Below, one piece after another: positions 1 through 5,730 of a DNA stretch of 14,146 nucleotides. The position numbers were made by a program, and so were the translations under genes. The notes under the pieces are model-generated. The model was given only the letters and a program-made list of their open reading frames with translations. It searched no databases and had not been told where the DNA came from. Source of the DNA: an uncultured Ignavibacteria bacterium (GTDB lineage Bacteria > Bacteroidota > Ignavibacteria > Tepidaquicellales > Tepidaquicellaceae); assembly GCA_937974175.1 (NCBI GenBank), contig CALJIG010000019.1, positions 1-14,146 on the forward strand. Reading direction: 5' to 3'. Every line of letters starts with the position of its first letter. Position 1 is the first letter of the stretch.

Positions 1-95
1 TTTGTTTCGGACAGGCTTTCTTTTTTGGTAACATTTTTTGCTTTCAAAACAATAATAAAACAAGTAATTTTATCTATAAACCTAAAATTATATTA

Positions 96-3092
96 ATGAA
101 AAAGTTATTACTGTTTTTATTAATTATTATCTCCTCAAATATTTTCAGCCAGACATTAGTTAACACCTATAATTTCCCCAATTATAATTCATACAATGGT
201 TTCTGGGGTATAACTCTCAAAAGTGATACACTATGGATTGGTTCAGACTATAATGGTACAGGAATTCCTGCAAAAATTTACAAAGTTACTAAAACAGGAG
301 TGATACTGGACAGTATAGTTTCTCCTAAAGATTTTAACCATGGTATGGCTTGGGATGGCACAGGCTTCTGGATAGCAGAAGATTTCAGAACTGCCGGAGC
401 AAGGATATACAAAATAAATATGGCAGGCGCTATCGTAGATAGTATTTATACCGGAAGCTATGCAGGTGGTATCGGCGGGCTTGCGCTCGAAGGAAATAAA
501 CTATGGTTCACGGTTTATTCACCTGAATCAACTACATATCCTTTTGCATGGGCTTATGCAGTTAACACTACTACTAAATTAAAAGTAGATTCGATTCCGC
601 TTCGCTGCAAACAGGCGCAGGGTATTGCAATTAAAGGTGATTCGATTATTTACGTTAATGATAACTTCAACAGCGAACCCGAAAGAATTTTTGTCTACAG
701 TAGAACAGTTGGCGATACGGTTCTTTCTTTTCCCGGTCCTGACCCTGACGGTGATGACGACCCGAAAGGAATGGTTTGGGACGGACAAAATCTTTGGCTA
801 GTAGCAAAGAGAATCGGCGGAACTTCATTCCAGTTTTCTTCCCTGTATAAATATTCATTGACAGGTAGCGGAAATCCGATAATTGTTACAAATCCTAATA
901 CAATTAATTTTGGCAATACAATTTTAAATACACCGAATCCTCAGCCGCTTGTAATTCAGAATACAGGAACAGCTATGTTGAGATTAAATTCGTTCACGAT
1001 GTCTAATCCGAGATATACAATATCTCCGAATGTTGCAGATTCTATTCTGCCGGGACAACAAAAAAATTACACGGTTACATTTACTCCCGCTGTTTTTGAT
1101 ACAACGTCTGGAATTTTATACATCGCATCAAATGACGGAGGCAGTCCTTTAAAACAGGTTTCACTTAAGGGTAAAGGAGTTAACAATGGTGCATTCATGA
1201 CTTTAAGCGCGACAAGTTATAACTATGGTGCGAGAAGAGTCGGCTGTACATCAGGTTATTTATTCAATGTTACGAATACAGGAAGCCAGCCTTTAAATAT
1301 TACATCTGCAACTTTCGCAGGTCAAAGATTCAGACTAGATACAGTTGGTTTAACTTTCCCGATTGTTGTCGATACACAAAAGACAAAACAGATGAGAGTA
1401 TGGTTCAATCCGACCACAGTTACTGCATACTCTGATTCCATTACAATTAATTCAAATGCTGTTAACGGTTCTGTTCAAAGAGTAAGAGTAACGGGCAGCG
1501 CAGTAAGTTCTACTGCAACACTTGGTGAAATATTATGGGAAGGAACTATCCCTGATAATCCTTATACAAGCTCGGATAATTTTAAACCGACCTCTATAAA
1601 ACAAATTAACGACGTTAATGCAGACGGAATAAATGACATGCTCGTTGCATCATCCAATTATTTTGTATCATGCTTTAATGGCGGTTCATCAGTTACATCC
1701 GATGTATTGTGGACATTTAATACAGGTTATAATAATAATAACTCAGGCTCAGTTCCTTATGAGCAGGCAATGCAGGTCAGGTCTGATATTGACGGAGACG
1801 GTGTTCAGGATGTAGTAATCGGCTGCGCCGGTGGCAACGAAGAAGTTTATACAATTTCAGGACGAACAGGGAAAAAAATATGGGAGTTCGGAGATTCGGT
1901 AAACTTCAGCGATGGTGATGTAAACGTTATAAAGGTAGATAAAGATTTTAATAATGACGGAATACTTGATGTTGTGATGGATGCAAATGGAACAGGCGGA
2001 AATCCTCCCGGAAGAAAAACAATATTTATACTGAACGGATTAACGGGAGCTTCCTTGCTTACCGTATCAATGCCGCAGACATTCTCATACGATTTAGTAA
2101 CAACAGCGGCAGGCTTTGCAGTCGGTATGGGAGAGAGCGGCGGACCATATTCAATCCGAGGATACAATAATACAGGCACGCAAATCTGGTCTTACGTTCC
2201 AAGTGAAGTTGTATGGGGTATGACAAGAATTCCAAGTGTGAATTCAGATCAGGTCGATGATATAGCCTGCTTCATAGGCTTTGCTTCGACAATAACTGTA
2301 CTGGATGGTGTAACGGGAACTGTAATTTATTCTACCGGATTCGGCTCGAGCATTAGTGGAATAGTAAAAACACATACAGGTCCCTGGATTCCGGGCAATT
2401 ATAATATTGGCGACATGATGATATTTAACGGAGCCAAGCAAGTGGTAAGGTTAAATCCCAGAGATGGTGTACCCGTTTGGAATAGCGGTCTTGATGCAAG
2501 TTATGTAATGGGAGTAGATATTATTGGTCCTGCCGGTTCAGGAGGGCTTTCGGATATTTCTATTGCATGCGGAACGTTGAATAATAATTTTTATGTTCTG
2601 AACGGAAATACCGGAGCTGTGAAGTTTACATATTCTTTCGGAAACGGAAACACTGATTTTGCAGTGGAAAAAGTATCCAGACTTGATAACATTAATCGTC
2701 TTGAATCCTCTAATTGGGGCAGCAATGGAAATGAAATAGTCGCCGGCTGCAGAGACGGAAGAATAAAGTGTTTTTCCGGAGGATGGTTCATGACAGGTGG
2801 TATTACTCCATTGTCGAACAGTATTCCCGGTAAATATTCTCTTGAACAGAATTATCCAAACCCGTTTAATCCGCAGACAAAAATAAAATTTGCGCTTCCT
2901 AAAGATGAGTTTGTAAAAATAAGCATCTTTGATGTATCGGGCAGAGTTGTTGCAAATATTGTAAATGAAAAGCTGACAGCAGGAAGTTACGAAGCTGATT
3001 TTAACGGAGGCAATTTTGCAAGCGGAACATACTTCTATAAGATAGAAGCCGGTAACTTTGTAGAGACGAAAAAAATGATTCTTGTCAAGTAG
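96..3092 (+). CDS. Exported multidomain protein with ASH-like domains, FG-GAP/VCBS repeats and T9SS type A sorting domain
   Basis: Seen: a Lys-Lys start and hydrophobic core give a signal peptide (about residues 1-18, cut near IFS|QT). Residues ~25-260 carry repeated blade-like motifs (GMAWDGTGFWIAED, GMVWDGQNLWLVA), suggesting a beta-propeller. Residues ~262-365 and ~370-470 are two choice-of-anchor-D/ASH-like beta domains (INFGNTILN, VIQNTGTAMLRL, TVTFTP; YNYGARRVG, VTNTGSQPLNI). From ~500 come FG-GAP/VCBS-type calcium loops: DVNADGIND (~505), DIDGDGVQD (~564), DFNNDGILD (~617). The last ~85 residues are a T9SS sorting domain with NYPNPFNP, an FDVSGR strand and GTYFYKIEAG, ending KKMILVK. 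Known of the family: such tails direct passage across the outer membrane by the type IX system and are usually cleaved. Inferred: a surface or secreted structural or ligand-binding protein; no catalytic motif is visible. The start is the only ATG that keeps the signal peptide. There is no evident SD. A strong terminator follows. Confidence 0.88.
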   Translation: MKKLLLFLLIIISSNIFSQTLVNTYNFPNYNSYNGFWGITLKSDTLWIGSDYNGTGIPAKIYKVTKTGVILDSIVSPKDFNHGMAWDGTGFWIAEDFRTAGARIYKINMAGAIVDSIYTGSYAGGIGGLALEGNKLWFTVYSPESTTYPFAWAYAVNTTTKLKVDSIPLRCKQAQGIAIKGDSIIYVNDNFNSEPERIFVYSRTVGDTVLSFPGPDPDGDDDPKGMVWDGQNLWLVAKRIGGTSFQFSSLYKYSLTGSGNPIIVTNPNTINFGNTILNTPNPQPLVIQNTGTAMLRLNSFTMSNPRYTISPNVADSILPGQQKNYTVTFTPAVFDTTSGILYIASNDGGSPLKQVSLKGKGVNNGAFMTLSATSYNYGARRVGCTSGYLFNVTNTGSQPLNITSATFAGQRFRLDTVGLTFPIVVDTQKTKQMRVWFNPTTVTAYSDSITINSNAVNGSVQRVRVTGSAVSSTATLGEILWEGTIPDNPYTSSDNFKPTSIKQINDVNADGINDMLVASSNYFVSCFNGGSSVTSDVLWTFNTGYNNNNSGSVPYEQAMQVRSDIDGDGVQDVVIGCAGGNEEVYTISGRTGKKIWEFGDSVNFSDGDVNVIKVDKDFNNDGILDVVMDANGTGGNPPGRKTIFILNGLTGASLLTVSMPQTFSYDLVTTAAGFAVGMGESGGPYSIRGYNNTGTQIWSYVPSEVVWGMTRIPSVNSDQVDDIACFIGFASTITVLDGVTGTVIYSTGFGSSISGIVKTHTGPWIPGNYNIGDMMIFNGAKQVVRLNPRDGVPVWNSGLDASYVMGVDIIGPAGSGGLSDISIACGTLNNNFYVLNGNTGAVKFTYSFGNGNTDFAVEKVSRLDNINRLESSNWGSNGNEIVAGCRDGRIKCFSGGWFMTGGITPLSNSIPGKYSLEQNYPNPFNPQTKIKFALPKDEFVKISIFDVSGRVVANIVNEKLTAGSYEADFNGGNFASGTYFYKIEAGNFVETKKMILVK

Positions 3093-3138
3093 TTTTTAAA
3101 AAAGTTACCTATTAGTAGTAATGGGTAATTGAATCTTG

Positions 3139-3183
3139 TCCCTGCTTAAAAAATTTGTTATTTTTAGGCAGGGATTTTTTTTT
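3139..3183 (+). terminator. Intrinsic terminator after the first T9SS protein gene
   Basis: The arms TCCCTGC (3139-3145) and GCAGGGA (3168-3174) pair perfectly. The stem extends inward through a T-G pair and A/T pairs (3147-3152 with 3161-3166). Nine T residues follow at 3175-3183. It lies 47 nt after the stop codon and should end that transcript. Confidence 0.9.
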
Positions 3184-3277
3184 ATATGCTGAGTCTGGTC
3201 TTCTGAATGAAAGAAATAAATTTGTCTTTACTTTTCAACATGGTTTTAGTTCTAATGACGGATTTTAAAAAAGTGAA

Positions 3278-3295
3278 ATATTGTAAAAACAATAC
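3278..3295. repeat. 18-nt hairpin repeat, also present twice at 13951-14041
   Basis: ATATTGTAAAAACAATAC contains the inverted repeat TATTGT-AAAA-ACAATA (6-bp stem, 4-nt loop). The same 18 bases recur exactly at 13951-13968 and 14024-14041, so this is a dispersed element and not a chance hairpin. No T-tract follows, so it is not an intrinsic terminator. Confidence 0.7.
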
Positions 3296-3400
3296 CGAGA
3301 AATGAAAAACCCGTCAAAAATTCATCAAAAAAAGAAAAAGATGTAGAGTTATAATTTGAAATGTTACATTAATACTATCCTAAAATTTAATTTGTAGGAA

Positions 3401-3630
3401 AGTTGAAGAAATCCCGCTGAAGACGGGACTGAGCTTCGCTCAGAATGTTACAATATTGCGGCTTTTTATTCAGGAATAAAGTTAAAAGAAATCCCGCTGA
3501 AGACGGGACTGAGCTTCGCTCAGAATGTTACAATATTGCGGCTTTTTATTCAGGCATAAAGTTAAAAGGAATCCCGCTGAAGACGGGACTGAGCTTCGCT
3601 CAGAATGTTACAATAATGCGACTTTATTTA
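3401..3630. repeat. Tandem 80-bp repeat, about 2.8 copies, each with two hairpins
   Basis: Copies start at 3401, 3481 and 3561; the third decays at about 3630. The ATCCCGCTGA core lies at 3411, 3491 and 3571, exactly 80 bp apart, with only a few substitutions between copies. Each copy holds CCCG-N7-CGGG and then CTGAGC-TTC-GCTCAG (6-bp stem, 3-nt loop), then AATGTTACAATA. Short GC-rich double-hairpin units of this kind, with a ..GCTTCGC.. core, are a common style of dispersed intergenic repeat in bacteria. That classification comes from memory of the pattern, not from a search. No open frame is preserved across the copies. Confidence 0.9.
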
Positions 3631-3646
3631 TTGAATTCAAATTGCC

Positions 3647-3696
3647 ACGGCTTTTAAGCCGTTGAACAAGGTAGTTCTTTAATATCGGCTTTAGCC
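3647..3696. repeat. Two GGCTT/AGCC-type hairpins
   Basis: ACGGCTT (3647-3653) pairs with AAGCCGT (3656-3662) around TT. A shorter cousin, GGCT-TT-AGCC, lies at 3687-3696. Both share the GGCTTT(..)AGCC core, which suggests two members of one small palindromic repeat family. No T-run follows either. Confidence 0.6.
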
Positions 3697-3764
3697 AAAT
3701 ATAATCCCGAAGTAAAATCCGTCAAAAATTCATTGTTTTAGAAAACGAGAAATTTGATAGGATG

Positions 3765-3869
3765 AAAATGTTACAATAATGTTACTCTGAAATTGAGGGT
3801 TAAAACTAAAATGTAACAATAATGTAACTTTGAAATGGAAGGTTAAAAAAAATGTAACAATAATGTTAC
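3765..3869. promoter_or_regulatory. Three-copy GTTAC/GTAAC motif array upstream of hppD (candidate operator region)
   Basis: A 21-bp core, AAAATGT[TA]ACAATAATGT[TA]AC, occurs at 3765-3785, 3808-3828 and 3849-3869 (spacing 43 and 41 bp). Between the cores lie related spacers (TCTGAAATTGAGGGTTAAAA / TTTGAAATGGAAGGTTAAAA). Each core holds two half-sites 10-11 bp apart, about one helical turn: GTTAC/GTTAC, GTAAC/GTAAC and GTAAC/GTTAC. The last is a true inverted repeat. Repeated half-sites ~90-195 bp before the hppD ATG fit a transcription-factor binding array. The alternative is a decayed tandem repeat with no function, because the same ATGTTACA also occurs inside the 80-bp repeats nearby. Confidence 0.45.
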
Positions 3870-3959
3870 TTTTGAACCGAAAATTTTGTGACAAAAATAC
3901 GACTTTTAAAAGCATTAAAATAAAGTTAATTTTCAACTAAACTTTAGCAAATTTAGTTT

Positions 3960-5105
3960 ATGGAAACTGCAATTGAAAATGAAGTAATAACTGCAAACGA
4001 TTCTAAACCTGAAGATTTTCTTCCGTTAAAAAGAATCGACCACTTAGAGTTTTATGTAGGGAATGCAAAACAGTCCGCATTCTTCTACCAATATGCGCTC
4101 GGTTTCAATCTTGTTGGTTACAAAGGTCTTGAAACAGGGGACAAAGAAGTAACATCATATTTCCTCGAGCAGGATAAAATCAAATTTGTGCTTTCAACAG
4201 CATTAAATCCCGAACATGAAATTTCTGAACACGTAAAGCTTCACGGCGACGGTGTAAGAGATATTGCATTTGAAGTTGATGATGCTACAAGCGCTTTTGA
4301 AGAGACAACTAAAAGAGGCGCAGTGCCACATCTCGCTCCCATAAAAATTGAAGACAAAGACGGTTATATAATAAAATCGGCAATTAAAATTTACGGCGAT
4401 ACCATTCATACATTCATTGAAAGAAAAAACTATAAAGGATTATTCCTTCCCGGATATATACCGGCAGGGAAAAGAGCAGTGCAGGGAATTGAATCTACCG
4501 GCTTAAGAGCTATTGACCATATTGTGGCAAATGTTGAGCTTGGCAAAATGAATGAGTGGATGAAGTTTTACGCTCATACAATGGGATTCAATCAGTTGAT
4601 TTCCTTTGATGATAAAGACATTTCGACTGAGTATACAGCTTTGATGAGCAAGGTAATGCAGAACGGTTCGGGGAGAATTAAATTCCCTATAAACGAACCT
4701 GCAGCCGGAAAGAAAAAATCACAAATTGAAGAATATCTGGATTTTTATAGAACGGCAGGCGCACAGCATATTGCTTTAATTACCGGTGATATACTTGGCA
4801 CTGTAAATGAACTGCAAAAAAGAGGAGTTGAGTTCTTAAGAGTCCCGACAACTTACTATGCTGAACTTCAAACCAGAATTGGAAAAATTGATGAAAATAT
4901 TGAGGACTTGGAAAGACTTGGAGTACTTGTAGATAGAGACGAAGACGGATATTTATTGCAGATATTTTCAAAGCCAATTGAAGACAGGCCGACATTGTTC
5001 CTTGAAATAATTCAAAGAAAAGGCGCAAAGAGTTTCGGTAAAGGAAACTTCAAAGCATTATTTGAAGCTATTGAAAGAGAGCAAGAGCTAAGAGGCACTT
5101 TATAA
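3960..5105 (+). CDS. hppD: 4-hydroxyphenylpyruvate dioxygenase
   Basis: This is a non-haem Fe(II) dioxygenase of tyrosine breakdown. It converts 4-hydroxyphenylpyruvate, with O2, to homogentisate and CO2 in the cytoplasm. The 381 residues match the family length. The protein has two VOC-type halves: the N-terminal half begins at KRIDHLEFYVGNAKQSAFFY (~25), the catalytic half at LRAIDHIVANVE (~182). The 2-His-1-Glu iron ligands are visible as H187 (DHIVANVE), H270 (AQHIALITGD) and E349 (LFLEIIQRKG). The C-terminal signature (GYLLQIFSKP, then FGKGNFKALFEAIEREQ) is intact. The ATG start leaves ~25 residues before the first domain, which is normal; upstream is A/T-rich with no SD. No other homogentisate-pathway gene is in the window. 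The upstream GTTAC array may regulate it (inference). No terminator is obvious before the HPt gene 73 nt downstream, so read-through into it is possible. Confidence 0.96.
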   Translation: METAIENEVITANDSKPEDFLPLKRIDHLEFYVGNAKQSAFFYQYALGFNLVGYKGLETGDKEVTSYFLEQDKIKFVLSTALNPEHEISEHVKLHGDGVRDIAFEVDDATSAFEETTKRGAVPHLAPIKIEDKDGYIIKSAIKIYGDTIHTFIERKNYKGLFLPGYIPAGKRAVQGIESTGLRAIDHIVANVELGKMNEWMKFYAHTMGFNQLISFDDKDISTEYTALMSKVMQNGSGRIKFPINEPAAGKKKSQIEEYLDFYRTAGAQHIALITGDILGTVNELQKRGVEFLRVPTTYYAELQTRIGKIDENIEDLERLGVLVDRDEDGYLLQIFSKPIEDRPTLFLEIIQRKGAKSFGKGNFKALFEAIEREQELRGTL

Positions 5106-5178
5106 TAAACGCTATAACTATCTTCTCATAATAGCAGTTAAGCATTTTATTTAATGTAAAAAATAGGATAAAGTAATA

Positions 5179-5520
5179 ATGGAGTTAATCAATAATAACG
5201 CTCTAGATGAGTTAAGAATGATGGATGAAGAAGGCGGTTTTTTAAAAGAAATCGTTAACTTATTCATTACTGATTCGGTAAATACACTTGAGGATATAAA
5301 AAAACATGCCGCTTCAGGTGACATTGTAGCGATGAACAAGTCGGCCCATAAGCTGAAAGGTTCAAGTCTGAGTATTGGGGCACAGGCATTGGGTGAATAT
5401 TGTTTTAAACTTGAAAAAATGGCTGCTTTTGACAATGACGAGGAAAAAGAGCAGGCAATGAAAGATTTACAAAGCTTATATGAGCAGTCAGTTGAAGAAT
5501 TAAAGAAAGTAATAGCATAG
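5179..5520 (+). CDS. Stand-alone histidine phosphotransfer (HPt) protein
   Basis: This 113-residue protein is a single HPt domain. The motif SAHKLKGSSLSIGAQALGE places the phospho-accepting histidine at residue 57, with the usual K-x-K/R-G-S-S around it and the all-helical pattern of HPt proteins. Family role: it passes phosphate between the receiver domain of a hybrid kinase and a downstream response regulator. Its FLKEIVNLF (~21-29) and H-x-L-x-GSS-x-x-x-GA segments closely resemble the C-terminal HPt domain of the hybrid kinase encoded 210 nt downstream (FLKEVVNLY; VHNLRGSSINMGA), so the two are likely paralogues. An AGGA (5165-5168) lies 10 nt before the ATG, a reasonable SD. A terminator follows directly, so it ends a transcript that may begin at hppD or at its own promoter. 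The output regulator is not in the window. Confidence 0.9.
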   Translation: MELINNNALDELRMMDEEGGFLKEIVNLFITDSVNTLEDIKKHAASGDIVAMNKSAHKLKGSSLSIGAQALGEYCFKLEKMAAFDNDEEKEQAMKDLQSLYEQSVEELKKVIA

Positions 5521-5548
5521 AGCTTAACATACATTTTGATTTAAAAAG

Positions 5549-5581
5549 AAGCCGTCCGGATAATATCGGGGCGGCTTTTTT
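5549..5581 (+). terminator. Intrinsic terminator after the HPt gene
   Basis: AAGCCGTCC (5549-5557) pairs with GGGGCGGCTT (5568-5577): nine pairs including one G-T. The stem is followed by T residues to 5581. It lies 28 nt after the stop codon and separates the HPt gene from the hybrid kinase. Confidence 0.88.
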
Positions 5582-5627
5582 ATTTGGCATAGTTTTTCTT
5601 ATATATAGTATGAAAGTTGAGGCTAAA

Positions 5628-5643
5628 ACCTCAATTTTGAGGT
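5628..5643. promoter_or_regulatory. Short inverted repeat upstream of the hybrid kinase
   Basis: ACCTCAATTTTGAGGT is a 6-bp inverted repeat (ACCTCA / TGAGGT) around ATTT. A third half-site, GAGG, lies just before it at 5619-5622. It is ~90 nt upstream of the kinase ATG and has no T-run, so an operator or mRNA leader hairpin is more likely than a terminator. Functional evidence is weak. Confidence 0.3.
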
Positions 5644-5682
5644 AAAAATGCTATAAATGATGAAATAGAATGAGTAAACTAT

Positions 5683-5698
5683 AGTATACGTGTATACT
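5683..5698. promoter_or_regulatory. Inverted repeat AGTATAC-GT-GTATACT before the hybrid kinase (candidate operator)
   Basis: Two 7-bp arms, AGTATAC (5683-5689) and GTATACT (5692-5698), pair perfectly around GT. A further AGTATA follows at 5703. The site ends 32 nt before the kinase ATG, where an operator overlapping a promoter would sit. Dyads of this size suit a dimeric helix-turn-helix regulator (inference). Confidence 0.4.
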
Positions 5699-5730
5699 TT
5701 TAGTATATAAAAGAAGTTAGATGACTATAT

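Larger units (their letters stand above)
3306..3733. repeat. Pair of 20-nt direct repeats (3306-3325 and 3714-3733)
   Basis: AAAAcCCGTCAAAAATTCAT and AAAAtCCGTCAAAAATTCAT differ at one base and lie 408 nt apart, on either side of the 80-bp tandem repeat and the GGCTT hairpins. Each copy is followed at nearly the same distance (50 and 49 nt from its CCGTC) by an ATGTTACA motif. The pair therefore looks like the conserved remnants of a larger, diverged duplication. Confidence 0.65.
3184..3959. other. Repeat-rich gene-free region between the first T9SS gene and hppD
   Basis: I see no credible gene in these ~776 bases. Open frames here lack coding character and run through an 80-bp tandem repeat, whose length is not a multiple of three. 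The region holds an 18-nt hairpin (3278-3295), a 20-nt near-identical direct repeat (3306 and 3714), the 80-bp tandem repeat (3401-3630), two GGCTT..AGCC hairpins (3647-3696), and a GTTAC/GTAAC motif array (3765-3869). A perfect palindrome CTTTTAAAAG (3903-3912) lies ~50 nt before hppD. The hppD promoter must lie here, but I cannot place it: no good TTTG / TAnnTTTG pair is visible. Confidence 0.8.

Noticed and set aside
37..72. Bacteroidota-type promoter before the first gene (TTTG at 37-40, TAATTTTA at 65-72)
   Set aside because: The -7 element lacks its final G and the spacing is 24 bp, slightly over the usual range. Too weak to annotate.
3278..3295. Intrinsic terminator
   Set aside because: The hairpin is A/T-only apart from one or two pairs and no T-tract follows. 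Its recurrence elsewhere fits a dispersed repeat better.
3401..3630. CRISPR array
   Set aside because: The whole 80-bp period is repeated, spacers included, with no unique spacers, and no cas genes are in the window.
3445..3657. 70-codon open frame on the + strand
   Set aside because: It runs through the 80-bp tandem repeat, whose period is not a multiple of three, and has no start signal. It is repeat shadow, not a gene.
3730..3936. 68-codon open frame on the - strand upstream of hppD
   Set aside because: It is the translation of the GTTAC/GTAAC repeat array. Its repeated segments mirror the DNA repeat and show no independent protein signal.
5151..5534. 127-codon open frame on the - strand opposite the HPt gene
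   Set aside because: The + strand HPt protein has a clear domain, SD and terminator. The opposite frame is Ser/Leu-rich shadow.
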